A DNA stretch of 61,430 nucleotides from Clostridiales bacterium (GTDB taxonomy: Bacteria > Bacillota > Clostridia > Lachnospirales > Lachnospiraceae). The number at the start of each line of letters is the position of its first letter. Within the stretch, counting starts at the first letter, position 1. The notes beneath the pieces were generated by a model. That model was not told the DNA's origin and did not search any database. It saw only the letters and a program-made list of their open reading frames with translations. Positions 16,174 to 26,617 of this stretch are shown one piece after another. The position numbers were made by a program, and so were the translations under genes. The DNA lies in assembly GCA_012522735.1 (NCBI GenBank), contig JAAYJU010000253.1, forward strand, positions 1-61,430, given 5' to 3'.

Positions 16174-16803
16174 CTATAACCCCAATGATTTTAGTATAGC
16201 CGAATATGAATTCAAGGTAGGTATCAAAATAAAATATCCGTTTACATAATTGTCCATATCGCCAAATTCCGTCTCAATCAAAAGGGCTCTATCGCCTATT
16301 TTTCCAAACTCTATAGCCGGAACACTTAAAATAGCTCCTGCCATATCAATGGCCATGTATGGGATACTGGATGTTATTGTTAAGTTAGTCAAGGAAGATA
16401 ATGAGGATAAGTATGCTCCGGATATAATATTACCGATTTCATTCAATGCAGATAGACCCATCTCACTAAATTCGGTATCATCCGTTGGCTCAGACTGCTG
16501 CAAATTTCCAAGAAGAATATTAACCAAATGCATCGATGCAACCTTGTCCATCATGAACATCATCATACCATCTATGTCTCCTCCTAAGGTAAATAGAATT
16601 CCGACAACTATTTTCTCTGCGCCGCCTACAATATCAGAGAGCTCCTTAAACTCTAATAATTCTACCTTAGGCACATTCATAGATACCCTAGCATTAATCA
16701 TTTGAGAGAGTGCTGTCGTTGCATTTCCGGCACCAATATTTCCAATTTCCCTAAGCACATCATATTGCATATTGTTAATTCCGTTTAAATCTAACTCTGA
16801 CAC
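16174..16803 (-). CDS. cheC: CheY-P phosphatase CheC
   Basis: A 209-residue member of the CheC/CheX/FliY family that dephosphorylates CheY-P and pairs with CheD. Two phosphatase motifs are visible: LREIGNIGAGNATTALS near residue 17 and LNEIGNIISGAYLSSLSS near residue 115, each with the Glu and Asn pair. Start is GTG at 16803 behind GGAGG. Placed between cheW and cheD. Confidence 0.95.
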   Translation of the reverse strand: MSELDLNGINNMQYDVLREIGNIGAGNATTALSQMINARVSMNVPKVELLEFKELSDIVGGAEKIVVGILFTLGGDIDGMMMFMMDKVASMHLVNILLGNLQQSEPTDDTEFSEMGLSALNEIGNIISGAYLSSLSSLTNLTITSSIPYMAIDMAGAILSVPAIEFGKIGDRALLIETEFGDMDNYVNGYFILIPTLNSYSAILKSLGL

Positions 16804-16831
16804 CCTTCTACCTCCATAAGCTTAAGAATGG

Positions 16832-17275
16832 TTATTCTTCCTTACCTACAATCTCAGGAATATTTAAAATATTGATTAAGTTATCGCCAAGCTTTCCAAT
16901 TCCTGCACTATAAACAGCCTTGCTGTCCTTTTCGTTGTAATTCATCATATCCACATCGTCATCATCAAGAGTAATAACCTCGTTTACCTCATCCACAATC
17001 ACACCAACCGGTGCCATAGATAGCTCAGGCTTAACAATAATAATTCTTGTAGTTGATGTAACTTCACTCTCTTCAAGACCCAGTTTATTCTTAAGACTCA
17101 TCACCGGTATTATATCTCCTCTTAAATTAATGACTCCGAGAAAATACTCCTGAGCCTTAGGAACTCTTGTAATATTCTGCATTATTATAATGTTATCGAT
17201 ATACTTAATCTCAATACCATATAAATCCTCGCCCAATCTTATATCAATATATTGCTTGGAATTTATATCTCCCAT
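16832..17275 (-). CDS. cheW: Chemotaxis adaptor CheW
   Basis: A 147-residue adaptor that couples chemoreceptors to the CheA kinase. It begins MGDINSKQYIDIRLGEDLYG and contains the conserved FLGVINLRGDIIPVMSLK segment near residue 45 and VGVIVDEVNEVI near residue 91. It is a single CheW domain of normal length, directly after cheA with a 37-base gap. Confidence 0.95.
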   Translation of the reverse strand: MGDINSKQYIDIRLGEDLYGIEIKYIDNIIIMQNITRVPKAQEYFLGVINLRGDIIPVMSLKNKLGLEESEVTSTTRIIIVKPELSMAPVGVIVDEVNEVITLDDDDVDMMNYNEKDSKAVYSAGIGKLGDNLINILNIPEIVGKEE

Positions 17276-17312
17276 GTCTGTACCTCCCTTATGGATACTA
17301 ACCCGCTTTCGC

Positions 17313-19397
17313 TTAGATCAATGTATTTACATCCAATATCAATGCTACCTCACCATTACCGAGTATAGTTGCTCCGCTAATAACTTTGTGGTTCTTAATA
17401 TACTTGCCAATGGACTTGATTACAATATCCTGCTGTCCTATAAGCTCATCCACTACCATTCCGGCTAATCTCTCGCCTTTCTTAACAACAACGACAAGAA
17501 GCTGGTTCGTCTTATCACCCTTAGCGCAATCAAGGATTTCACCCAAACGTATTATAGGTATAACATCACCTCTTAGGTTTAGGACCTCTTTTCCGCCAAT
17601 CTTCTTAATATCCCTACTACCAATATTCTCTACAGTTTGAATATTACCAAGAGGAAGTGCATATTTCTCATTAGAAATCTTAACCATTAATGACTGAATG
17701 ATTGCAAGGGTAAGCGGAAGTCGTATAATGAAATTTGAGCCCTTACCTAAGACTGTCTTTGCTTCAATATCGCCACCAAGAGCCTCGATTTTAGTTTTAA
17801 CCACATCTAGACCAACACCTCTGCCTGATACATCAGTAACCTTTTCTGATGTAGAGAAGCTTGGCATGAAGAGTATGTCAATAACATCCTTATCAGTCAT
17901 TCTGGATGCCTGATCTTCCGTAATTGTGCCTCTTTCTATAGCTTTTTTCCTGATTTTATCAACATTGATTCCTGCTCCGTCATCTCTAACTTCTATGACT
18001 ACGTTGTTACCATCCTGATATGCATCTAGATATATGGACCCCACCGGGTCTTTGCCTAGACTTATTCTATCTTCACTACTTTCCAGACCATGATCTGCCG
18101 CGTTACGAAGCAAATGCATTAAGGGATCACCGATTTCATCAATAACAGTTCGGTCAAGCTCTGTCTCTTCACCGGTCATATATAGCTCCATTTGCTTATT
18201 TAGATTCTTGGATAAATCACGTATCATTCTTGGGAAGCGATTAACAACGCTTTCTATGGGAACCATTCGAACCTTCATTACTGATTCGTGAAGATTTGTT
18301 GTGACCCTCTCTAGATATTCAATTTGATCATAGAAGGCTGTTTCTAGCTGATTATGTAAGCTGCTAGAGGATGACACAAGGCTATTCTTAGCAATAATAA
18401 GCTCACTTACTAGATTCATTAATACATCCAGCTTATCGATATCTACACGAACAGAACGATTTGCCACAGGCTTTGTAGTCTGCTTGCTTGTAGTCGCAGC
18501 CCCCGCCTTTAAGGAGCCAGGCTCGGTAGACACTTTCGTTGTTGGGGCTTCATCCTGCTTAATCTGAGCTAGATAAATGCCCAGCTCGTCCTCCTCAAGA
18601 CGTATGTAATCTGCAACAACTTCCTTTACCTCAGAAACACTCATACAAAAATTTATTAACTGCTCAGGGGTCTCCTTAGTTATAACAAAAGCAGAGTAAT
18701 CAAAATCATATTTTTCATCTTCAAGATCCTGTGCACTGGGATAGAGCTTAATAATTTCTCCATGATCCTCAAGTGTTCTGTTCACCATGAAAGCTCTTGC
18801 ACCCTTAAGCACACAATATTCCTGAATATATATGGTTAATCCAACTACATTCAAATCAAGGGAAATGGCTTTAGCTATTGCTTTTTTCTCGTATTCCTCT
18901 ATCTTGAGTGACCTGAATTTATACTTATCGTCTTTGTCGGGAGCAGCCAAAGTTATTTCATCTGCAAAAGGCTCCATATACTTGTCCTTTGAAGCTGAAT
19001 TGTCATTGCCCAATCCCGAACTTAAGATTTTATTTAAGGCAATGATTATATTATTACAATCCTGGTCACCTTCGCTACCATCGGATTGTATATTCGCCAG
19101 ATAAGCTTCTAATGTATCCAAACCTTTAAACACTACATCAACCAGCTCAGATGATGCCTTCATCTTCCCATTACGAATCTCTGAAAATACATTCTCCATA
19201 TGATGGGTAAGCTCTTGCATCTTTTTATAGCCCATGGTTCCCGCCATGCCCTTTAATGAATGAGCCGCACGGAATATTTCATTGATGGTAGCTTCGTTTT
19301 CGGGTTCTTTTTCCAGAATCAGAATATGCTCATTAAGACTCTGCAGATGTTCCTTTGTCTCTTCAATAAAAATCTCAAGATATTGACTTACGTCCAT
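17313..19397 (-). CDS. cheA: Chemotaxis histidine kinase CheA
   Basis: A 694-residue cytosolic kinase that phosphorylates CheY and CheB. Domain order: HPt (residues 1-105) with RAAHSLKGMAGTMGYKKM and the phosphorylated His near 46; a CheY/CheB-binding or linker region (about 150-290); the dimerisation helices (about 325-390); the ATPase domain with HLLRNAADHGLE (N box) near residue 425, DDGAGIN and GRGVGLDVVK; and a CheW-like domain at the C-terminus (about 555-690). The start directly abuts the cheB stop, implying coupled translation. Confidence 0.96.
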   Translation of the reverse strand: MDVSQYLEIFIEETKEHLQSLNEHILILEKEPENEATINEIFRAAHSLKGMAGTMGYKKMQELTHHMENVFSEIRNGKMKASSELVDVVFKGLDTLEAYLANIQSDGSEGDQDCNNIIIALNKILSSGLGNDNSASKDKYMEPFADEITLAAPDKDDKYKFRSLKIEEYEKKAIAKAISLDLNVVGLTIYIQEYCVLKGARAFMVNRTLEDHGEIIKLYPSAQDLEDEKYDFDYSAFVITKETPEQLINFCMSVSEVKEVVADYIRLEEDELGIYLAQIKQDEAPTTKVSTEPGSLKAGAATTSKQTTKPVANRSVRVDIDKLDVLMNLVSELIIAKNSLVSSSSSLHNQLETAFYDQIEYLERVTTNLHESVMKVRMVPIESVVNRFPRMIRDLSKNLNKQMELYMTGEETELDRTVIDEIGDPLMHLLRNAADHGLESSEDRISLGKDPVGSIYLDAYQDGNNVVIEVRDDGAGINVDKIRKKAIERGTITEDQASRMTDKDVIDILFMPSFSTSEKVTDVSGRGVGLDVVKTKIEALGGDIEAKTVLGKGSNFIIRLPLTLAIIQSLMVKISNEKYALPLGNIQTVENIGSRDIKKIGGKEVLNLRGDVIPIIRLGEILDCAKGDKTNQLLVVVVKKGERLAGMVVDELIGQQDIVIKSIGKYIKNHKVISGATILGNGEVALILDVNTLI

Positions 19398-20519
19398 TTA
19401 ATGCACCCCCACATTCTTTATGATAGCATCGGAGACCTCATGAAGTGATACTACTTTGTCCACCAATCCTGTCATTCTAATCATTCTCGGCATACCGTAT
19501 ACCACACTGGTTTTCTTATCCTGAGCTATCACATGAATATTTTTCTTCTTGCTTAATTCTGTTATCCCAACCATGCCATCACTACCCATTCCGGTAAGTA
19601 CAACACAGGTGATTTCATCATAATCGGTATTTACAAGGGATTCATATAATATGTCAGCACAGGGGATAAGCCCATTGCGTGCTGCTTCCATAGTTAGTCT
19701 CAATACATGATTTCCCTTTTCATCTTTTGTTACACGTAGCTGTCTGCCACCTTTAGCAAAATATACTCGTCCCTTTTTTATAACATCCCCATCCTCTGCT
19801 TCTTTAACCTGAATCTGACTTATTGAATTCAGTCTATCTGCAAGAGACTTGGTAAAGCCTTCGGGCATATGTTGTACGATAATTACTCCTGCGTCCATAT
19901 TCTTAGGAAAAGTTGGTAAAATATTATGAAGGGCTTTTGGGCCTCCTGTTGAACAGGCTATAGCAACCAGCTTATCCTTTATCTTTCGACCGACCACATG
20001 ACCCTTCTTATGTATAGGTGGTAACTCTTCTTCAGGAGCCTCCTTTTGCATGGAAGTCGTTATAATCTTTGGTGGCTCTGTAGATATATTCTTTTCCGGT
20101 TCTAGCCCTTTAAGCTTTGTAGCTACTGAAAGACAGTCGAGAAGTCTGTTAGTAAATGCATTACTTCTCAGTTCCTCCAAGCTCTCTGGCTTTGTAACGA
20201 AATCAAAGGCACCAAGCTCCAGAGCACGAATTGTTTCTAAGGCATCCTTAGTAGTAATCGCGCTCACTACTATAACTGTCGTCTTAATATTTTGCTTTTT
20301 GATTTCCTCCAAAACCTCTAAGCCGTTCATTCTGGGCATATTTATATCCAAAAGAACCGCATCGACCTTGCCTGCATTCTCTTGAAGCATACTTAATCCC
20401 GCAAGACCGTTTATTGCCGCACCAATTACTTTAAATCTCTGGTCAGCTTCTATTATATCAGATATAACCCTTCTCATGAGTGCAGAGTCATCAATTATCA
20501 AAATATTTTTCATGCTCAT
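19398..20519 (-). CDS. cheB: Chemoreceptor methylesterase/deamidase CheB
   Basis: A 373-residue response regulator with an effector. The receiver domain has acidic residues DD near 10 and the phosphorylated Asp in VLLDINMPRMNG near 58. After a linker, the methylesterase domain carries the catalytic triad in ACSTGGPKAL, VQHMPEGF and TGMGSDG. It removes methyl groups from receptors in adaptation. No cheR methyltransferase is present in the window. The start follows AAAGGAAA by about 7 bases; the stop abuts cheA. Confidence 0.95.
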   Translation of the reverse strand: MSMKNILIIDDSALMRRVISDIIEADQRFKVIGAAINGLAGLSMLQENAGKVDAVLLDINMPRMNGLEVLEEIKKQNIKTTVIVVSAITTKDALETIRALELGAFDFVTKPESLEELRSNAFTNRLLDCLSVATKLKGLEPEKNISTEPPKIITTSMQKEAPEEELPPIHKKGHVVGRKIKDKLVAIACSTGGPKALHNILPTFPKNMDAGVIIVQHMPEGFTKSLADRLNSISQIQVKEAEDGDVIKKGRVYFAKGGRQLRVTKDEKGNHVLRLTMEAARNGLIPCADILYESLVNTDYDEITCVVLTGMGSDGMVGITELSKKKNIHVIAQDKKTSVVYGMPRMIRMTGLVDKVVSLHEVSDAIIKNVGVH

Positions 20520-20550
20520 CAGAAATTTCCTTTCAGTAGTCTAACAGGGG

Positions 20551-21315
20551 TCAAATAGTCTTATCATTTTTTCTAAGTCTTCGCTCTTGTTCAAATATGT
20601 ATTTTATAAGATCTTCTCTATCCTTTGGCATAATATTATAAAATTCAGCGCGATTTTCATATATACCCGAGCGATCTATCATTTTATTTGATGCTATTAT
20701 ATCAGCAATTATATCAAGCTTCTTTAATTCGTTTTTAATAACGAAGTCTAATCTAATCCTCACTTTATCACCCGATTTTAGCTTCAGTTCAGAGTTAAAC
20801 CTACAGCCTCCCCCGCTTAAATCCGTAATAGCAGCATGATGCCATTCTTTATTAAATTCGGCAATTTTTCTTCTTAAGGTAGCTTTTTCATCGGGATGTG
20901 TGAATTTCCCTAACAAAAGCTTTTCTTCCAGAGCTACCTCTTCCTCGGTAATTAGCCTGTATTCTATCTCATGAACATACTCCAAACGGTAGTATTGCCT
21001 TCTTTGAATCTTTTCCGGCTCGGTGGTCAAATCAACTAAGGAAAGAACATTTTTGCCCTCACGGTATGTCTGAAGCATGACGCAGTCACATTGGAACAAG
21101 CCTTTAATTGTATAAAAATATAAGCGATAATTTACCCATTTCTCCAGAGGAATAATCAACCCGTTTTTTATGGGAGTAGCTATAATGATTTTTTTATCTT
21201 CACTAAAATCAATCATCTGACTCACATAGGTCTTAGATGATTTAATTAATTCTCCCTTTTGGTCCAATTGCTTTATTTCGATTTTATCCCCTATAGATAC
21301 TATCTCCCGAAACAT
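20551..21315 (-). CDS. PilZ domain flagellar brake-like protein
   Basis: A 254-residue protein of the YcgR/YpfA type. The N-terminal half is a YcgR-N-like beta domain (about residues 1-95). The C-terminal PilZ domain has the cyclic di-GMP binding signatures RRQYYRLE near residue 105 and TDLSGGGCRF near residue 163. It likely slows or stops the flagellar motor when cyclic di-GMP is high. It lies between flhG and cheB in the fla/che run with gaps of 14 and 31 bases. Confidence 0.88.
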   Translation of the reverse strand: MFREIVSIGDKIEIKQLDQKGELIKSSKTYVSQMIDFSEDKKIIIATPIKNGLIIPLEKWVNYRLYFYTIKGLFQCDCVMLQTYREGKNVLSLVDLTTEPEKIQRRQYYRLEYVHEIEYRLITEEEVALEEKLLLGKFTHPDEKATLRRKIAEFNKEWHHAAITDLSGGGCRFNSELKLKSGDKVRIRLDFVIKNELKKLDIIADIIASNKMIDRSGIYENRAEFYNIMPKDREDLIKYIFEQERRLRKNDKTI

Positions 21316-21329
21316 AAATCCTCCTAAAG

Positions 21330-22211
21330 TTACTTTCTTATTCTAGATTTTAAAAGGTTGGAGAATAGCTGAGCAATACCCTTTTTCCCATAAACTATAT
21401 CAGGTTCACTATCACATAACTGCCTTGCAAAGCTATTAATAATCTTTGAAAAGCTAGAGTTTGGATAGTCACATATTGCAGGTCTCTGTTTCATAACAGC
21501 TTTTGATACTGAATTATCCATTGGTATATGGCCCAAATACTCCAATTTAAGCTTAAGAAATCTACTGACAACTATACTTAATTTTTCATAAATTTCCTCG
21601 CCATCCTCGTCAGGTGTGACACGATTTGAGATTATTTTTATTACTGTATCATCCACAGAAAAGTCGGATTTTCTGTTAAGTGTCTTAAGCAATGCGTATG
21701 CGTCGGTTATGGATGTAGGCTCTGGGGTCGCAACTAAAAGTATTTCTGAGCTGGCAGCCACAAATTCTAAGACAGAGTCGGCTATCCCTGCTCCTGTATC
21801 TATAATTACAATATCCACAGTCTGGTCAAGCTCTACTAATTTACGTATAAGATATATGATCTGATCTTTAGATAGATTGGTCAACTCCTGTATACCTGAA
21901 CCACCTGATATAAAACCAATATTTTCTGGGCCTGGTGTAATTATATCTGACAGATTTTTACCTCTGAACATCAAATCTGCCAAATTATATGTGGGACGTA
22001 TTCCAAGCATTACCTCGATATTGGCAAGGCCAAAATCGGCATCAAGAATAACAACTCTTTTTCCAAGACGGCTTAAGGCTATAGCCAGATTAACGGCTAT
22101 ACTGGATTTACCCACCCCGCCCTTACCGCTGGTGACTGTAATGACTCTTGAAATATGTCTAGGTGTATTTTGCTCTTTAACAATTTTTCTTAATTTTTCG
22201 GCTTGATCCAT
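21330..22211 (-). CDS. flhG: Flagellar number regulator FlhG (MinD-like ATPase)
   Basis: A 293-residue ParA/MinD-type ATPase, also called FleN or YlxH. It shows TVTSGKGGVGKSSIAVNLA near residue 25 (deviant Walker A), VVILDADFGLANIEVMLG near residue 53 and VIIDTGAGI near residue 135. It controls flagellar number and placement with FlhF, and activates the FlhF GTPase through its N-terminal segment. It starts one base after the flhF stop. Confidence 0.93.
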   Translation of the reverse strand: MDQAEKLRKIVKEQNTPRHISRVITVTSGKGGVGKSSIAVNLAIALSRLGKRVVILDADFGLANIEVMLGIRPTYNLADLMFRGKNLSDIITPGPENIGFISGGSGIQELTNLSKDQIIYLIRKLVELDQTVDIVIIDTGAGIADSVLEFVAASSEILLVATPEPTSITDAYALLKTLNRKSDFSVDDTVIKIISNRVTPDEDGEEIYEKLSIVVSRFLKLKLEYLGHIPMDNSVSKAVMKQRPAICDYPNSSFSKIINSFARQLCDSEPDIVYGKKGIAQLFSNLLKSRIRK

Positions 22212-22212
22212 A

Positions 22213-23400
22213 TTAATGCCCCCTTAGTAGTTGCTTTGCTATGCTCTGAGGATCAATTCTGTCAATATCATCCGGTACATCCTGCCCAAAGGTAGCATAG
22301 GAAAGGGGTGCATTTGTTAGCATTCTAATATTAAACAAATTACCAACACTGCTAGTCTCATCTAGCTTGGTAAAAATCAGATTATATCCGACCATTTCAG
22401 AGTAAGCTTCTGTGATAGTCACTAAATCACGATATTTCGTCGTAGCACTAAGAACCAGATAAATCTCTCTTTCATTTTCAGGAATTGCTTTCATTAAGCC
22501 TTCTATATCGTCTCTTTGATACTTATTTCTATGAGATCGGCCTGCAGTATCTACAAATACTACATCAAAATCAGCAAATTCTTTTCTAGATTGTTCCATC
22601 TCATCTATATTATATACTACCTTAAGTGGTATGCCAAGGATATTGGCATAGGTTCTTAGCTGTTCAACTGCGGCAATTCTATAGGTATCTGAAGTAAGAA
22701 ATGCTACTTTTGCCTTTTCTTCTACCTTGAATTTCGATGCAATCTTGGCAATGGTAGTTGTCTTACCTACCCCCGTAGGTCCGATAAAAAATATAAATTT
22801 TGGAGTTTTTCCTTTAAGGCTTATAGTATTTGGTTGTCCAAGCTTAAGAACTATCTTCTGATATATAGAGGATAATATATTATCCATAGAGGAATCCTTC
22901 TTAAGAGTCCCCTCTATTTCACTAATAATCTGATTGGCATATTTCTCATCAACCTCATTCAAAATAAGTTGATTATATATAAGCTGTATGCATGCCAAAT
23001 TCTTACTTGCTGCCTTTACCTTTTCCTTTTTATCCTCCTTAATAGTTTCTTTTTCAACTATTTGCTTTTCAAGAAGATTTTGAAGGTTGTTAAGCTTTTC
23101 TTCTATCGCAGAGGATTCCTTGCCATGGTTCGGCTCGGCAGCTTGAGATGAAGAGGCGGGCTCATCATAGATTACATCTGGAAAGGTCTGCTTCTTAGGA
23201 GTAGCGGCCTTATCATTTTTATAGGATATATTATCATCAATAGCTGCAGTTACCTCAACAAGTGGCTTTCGAAATAGCTTGTAAAAGCCCTTAGGTGAAA
23301 TAGTTTTGATATTCATTACGATGGCATCCTTACCAAGCTCCTCCTTGGCAAGAATGATAGCCTCTGTTTCAGTATTTGCTTGAAACTTCTTGATAATCAT
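22213..23400 (-). CDS. flhF: Flagellar biosynthesis GTPase FlhF
   Basis: A 395-residue SRP-type GTPase that recruits early flagellar parts to the membrane. The B domain at the N-terminus is followed by a variable linker, the helical N domain and the G domain with FIGPTGVGKTTTIAKIAS near residue 204 (G1), VFVDTAGRSHRN near residue 282 and IFTKLDETSSVGN near residue 340. Its ATG overlaps the flhA stop (TAATG). Confidence 0.95.
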   Translation of the reverse strand: MIIKKFQANTETEAIILAKEELGKDAIVMNIKTISPKGFYKLFRKPLVEVTAAIDDNISYKNDKAATPKKQTFPDVIYDEPASSSQAAEPNHGKESSAIEEKLNNLQNLLEKQIVEKETIKEDKKEKVKAASKNLACIQLIYNQLILNEVDEKYANQIISEIEGTLKKDSSMDNILSSIYQKIVLKLGQPNTISLKGKTPKFIFFIGPTGVGKTTTIAKIASKFKVEEKAKVAFLTSDTYRIAAVEQLRTYANILGIPLKVVYNIDEMEQSRKEFADFDVVFVDTAGRSHRNKYQRDDIEGLMKAIPENEREIYLVLSATTKYRDLVTITEAYSEMVGYNLIFTKLDETSSVGNLFNIRMLTNAPLSYATFGQDVPDDIDRIDPQSIAKQLLRGH

Positions 23401-25433
23401 TACACTGTCACCATCCCTACTGACTGTAATTCAACATTTGAATCAATCTCATTATAAGATACTACGGTCAAGTCTCTAAAGTAATCCTGTGTTAGTCGTT
23501 TAAAATACATTCTTACAATCGGAGAGGTAATAATAATCGGGTTTTTGCCCAACTCCTCAAGCTTCCCAATCTCAGCCTGAACCGATTCCATGATTTCTCT
23601 TGTAACATCAGGATCAAGTGCCAGATATGAACCCTGTTCTGTCTGCTTGACCGAGTCCATAATCTCCTGTTCTACCTTAGGATCTAAGGTTACTACACTG
23701 GTCATCTCCCCAAAAGGAAAGTATTTCTTGGATATAGCCCTCTTTAGATTCTGCCTTACATATTCAGTAAGCACATCTATATCCCTGGTGGAGGGTGCAT
23801 AATCAGCTAAGGTTTCAAGGATACTTACAAGATCTCTGATGGATATCTGCTCTCTCAATAGATTCTGAAGCACCTTCTGAATCTCACCTATGCTAAGAAG
23901 CTTTGGAACTAGCTCAGTGATAAGTGTTTGATTTGTTTCTTGAATATTGTTAACAAGATTCTGTACATCCTGTCTTGTAAGAAGCTCGTGGATATGGCTT
24001 CTGATAACCTCTGTCAAATGTGTGGCTATGATTGATGGAGGATCCACAACCGTATACCCCAAGGATTCTGCTCTTTCTCTTTGACTCTCTGTAATCCATA
24101 TAGCCGGTAAGTTAAATGAAGGCTCAAATGTAGGTATTCCTGTAATCTCTTCCTCGACATAGCCTGGATTCATAGCCATATAATGATCGAATAAAATTTC
24201 GCCTTCACTTACCTGTATACCCTTAATTTTAATTACATATTGATTAGGATTAAGCTGAATATTATCACGCAATCTTATCATGGGTACTACGGTTCCCAGT
24301 TCAATTGCTATTTGTCTTCTAATAAGAACCACTCTATCAAGCAGATCTCCCCCTTGATTCATGTCTGCTAGGGGTATAATACCATAACCAAATTCCAACT
24401 CGATAGGGTCAACCTGTAATAAGGATGCCACATTCTCCGGCCTGCGAATCTCGTCAGCCTCTGCCTCCTCTGAGGATACCTCTTTTTCTATGGATTCTAT
24501 CTCAAGCTTCTGGGCAATGGTCCTACCGGATAATATAAAGGCTAGGCCATAGCCTGCAAAAAGAAAGATATTAAGCGGTGTAACTATACCCAGTATTATC
24601 ATACTAGCACCGACTATATACAAAACCTTGGGTATGGCGAATAGCTGTCCTATTAGCAGATCTCCGAAATCTGCCTCCTTAGACACCTTTGTAACCAATA
24701 TACCTGTTGCTAAGGATATCATCAAGGAAGGAATCTGAGAAGCCAGTCCATCACCGATTGTAAGTATAGCATATTCTTGAAAGGCCTCCATAACTCCTAG
24801 GCCTTGGTTTAGCATTCCTGTAATTGTACCGCCGGCAATGTTAATTACCGTTACTATTAATCCTGCGACAGCGTCACCCTTAACATACTTTGTGGCACCG
24901 TCCATGGAACCGAAGAAGGCTGCTTCATCTTGAATCTTTTGTCTTCGTTCCAGAGCTTGTACATCTGTAATTGCACCGGTATTTAAGTCTGCATCTATAG
25001 CCATCTGCTTACCGGGCATAGCATCCAAGGTGAATCTTGCGGTTACCTCAGCTACTCTTTCCGAGCCTTTGTTAATGACTATAAATTGAACTAATATGAG
25101 TATAATAAATATAATTATACCTATAACTAGATTACCGCCACCGACGAACTCGCCAAATACTCTGACAACGCGGCCGGGATTACCGGTTGATAGAATAAGC
25201 CTTGTGGAGGATACATTCAGGGCTATACGAAAGATCGTTGTAAACAAAAGTATTGTCGGAAATGCCGACATATTTAAGACTTCCTTGGTAAACATGGAGT
25301 TAAATAATATAACCAATGATATGGAAATATTAAGAGCTAGAAAGAAGTCCAACAAATGGGGACTCATAGGAATGATTAAAAACATGATTGCCGCTAATAT
25401 ATAAAGTCCGACAGCTATATCATTTCTCTTCAT
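23400..25433 (-). CDS. flhA: Flagellar export gate protein FlhA
   Basis: A 677-residue integral membrane protein of the type III export gate. The first half has about eight transmembrane segments and the FHIPEP-region signature TARFTLDAMPGKQMAIDADL near residue 140. The cytoplasmic half from about 345 forms the substrate docking platform (FLHA-C). The start at 25433 follows GGGAGACTT by about 3-7 bases; starts further upstream lack a site. Located between flhB and flhF. Confidence 0.96.
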   Translation of the reverse strand: MKRNDIAVGLYILAAIMFLIIPMSPHLLDFFLALNISISLVILFNSMFTKEVLNMSAFPTILLFTTIFRIALNVSSTRLILSTGNPGRVVRVFGEFVGGGNLVIGIIIFIILILVQFIVINKGSERVAEVTARFTLDAMPGKQMAIDADLNTGAITDVQALERRQKIQDEAAFFGSMDGATKYVKGDAVAGLIVTVINIAGGTITGMLNQGLGVMEAFQEYAILTIGDGLASQIPSLMISLATGILVTKVSKEADFGDLLIGQLFAIPKVLYIVGASMIILGIVTPLNIFLFAGYGLAFILSGRTIAQKLEIESIEKEVSSEEAEADEIRRPENVASLLQVDPIELEFGYGIIPLADMNQGGDLLDRVVLIRRQIAIELGTVVPMIRLRDNIQLNPNQYVIKIKGIQVSEGEILFDHYMAMNPGYVEEEITGIPTFEPSFNLPAIWITESQRERAESLGYTVVDPPSIIATHLTEVIRSHIHELLTRQDVQNLVNNIQETNQTLITELVPKLLSIGEIQKVLQNLLREQISIRDLVSILETLADYAPSTRDIDVLTEYVRQNLKRAISKKYFPFGEMTSVVTLDPKVEQEIMDSVKQTEQGSYLALDPDVTREIMESVQAEIGKLEELGKNPIIITSPIVRMYFKRLTQDYFRDLTVVSYNEIDSNVELQSVGMVTV

Positions 25434-25471
25434 GCCAAGTCTCCCTTCAAATCTTTCCTTTAAGCATAAGC

Positions 25472-26563
25472 TCAAATCTTTCCTTTGAGCTTATATACAT
25501 ATGCGAGGACTTCCGCTGTCATCTGATAGAGCTCAGCTGGTATCTCATCCCCAACTTCTACGTTGTAGTAAAGCATTCTTGCTAAAGGTTTGTTTTCTAC
25601 AATTTCTATATTATTTTCCTTAGCTAGCTCCTTAATCTTTAAGGCTAGATAGTCTGCTCCTTTTGCTAAAAGAACCGGTGCCCCTAGCTCTTCTCTGTCG
25701 TATTTTATGGCAGCCGCAAGATGTGTAGGGTTGGTTATGACCACATCAGCCTGAGGAAGCTGTTGCATCATTCTTCTCTGGGATACCTCCATCATCCTTG
25801 AGCGAATTCTTCTTTTTACTTGAGGATCTCCCTCTGACTGTTTGAATTCATCCTTAATCTCTTGCTTGGTCATCCTCATATCTTTTTTGAATTTAAATTT
25901 CTGATATATAAAATCAGCAATACCAACCACAAAAAAGATTATACTTATCTTAATTCCCAGATCGAGTACAATGTCACCAATCAAGGCTATAGCCTGAAAC
26001 AAGCTAATATCATAAAGAATAATCAGGGTATCCCACTCTTTCCTTAGGGTATCATAGGATATATATGCGATCAAAATAATCTTTACAATCTCTACGACTA
26101 GAGTGAATACTTTATCCTTGGAAAATATCTTCTTAAATCCACTAATAGGGTTTAGCTTAGAGAATTTTGGTTTTAAAGGTTTGCCAGATGGCTTCCATTT
26201 TACCTGTACCAAAACTACAATAAATGATACAACAAAAGCTGTTAAGTAAATGGGAAGGCAGATTATAATAATTCTTATTATAGAATTTCTTAAGATACCC
26301 TCTGCCATTACTGTTGTGAATTCACCCTCAGTTACCAAATCGATATTTTGATATGTGCTGCTGAAGGTTTCTATAAATCTTTCTATCATATAACCTAAGA
26401 AGATTTTTAAGGTTAGAAACAAAGCTATGAGCTCAGCAGAAGTGGTAAGCTCCTTACTTCTTGCTACCTGTCCTTCCTTTCTGGCATCTGAGAGCTTCTT
26501 TGCTGTCGGTTGCTCTGTCTTTTCTGCTCCTTCTGCGAAGAACTGAAGATGATAAGGAATCAT
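25472..26563 (-). CDS. flhB: Flagellar export switch protein FlhB
   Basis: A roughly 363-residue membrane protein of the export gate. The N-terminus MIPYHLQFFAEGAEKTEQPT is typical of clostridial FlhB; four transmembrane segments follow. The cytoplasmic autocleavage site NPTH lies in VVITNPTHLAAAIKYD, where cleavage switches export from hook to filament substrates. The start at 26563 is preferred on family grounds and a GGAG 9 bases upstream; a TTG at 26605 would add 14 residues. It lies between fliR and flhA. Confidence 0.95.
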   Translation of the reverse strand: MIPYHLQFFAEGAEKTEQPTAKKLSDARKEGQVARSKELTTSAELIALFLTLKIFLGYMIERFIETFSSTYQNIDLVTEGEFTTVMAEGILRNSIIRIIIICLPIYLTAFVVSFIVVLVQVKWKPSGKPLKPKFSKLNPISGFKKIFSKDKVFTLVVEIVKIILIAYISYDTLRKEWDTLIILYDISLFQAIALIGDIVLDLGIKISIIFFVVGIADFIYQKFKFKKDMRMTKQEIKDEFKQSEGDPQVKRRIRSRMMEVSQRRMMQQLPQADVVITNPTHLAAAIKYDREELGAPVLLAKGADYLALKIKELAKENNIEIVENKPLARMLYYNVEVGDEIPAELYQMTAEVLAYVYKLKGKI

Positions 26564-26617
26564 GTATCGATGCTCCGATTCTACTTCCCAACTAACCTTT
26601 TTCAAATTATTTCACCG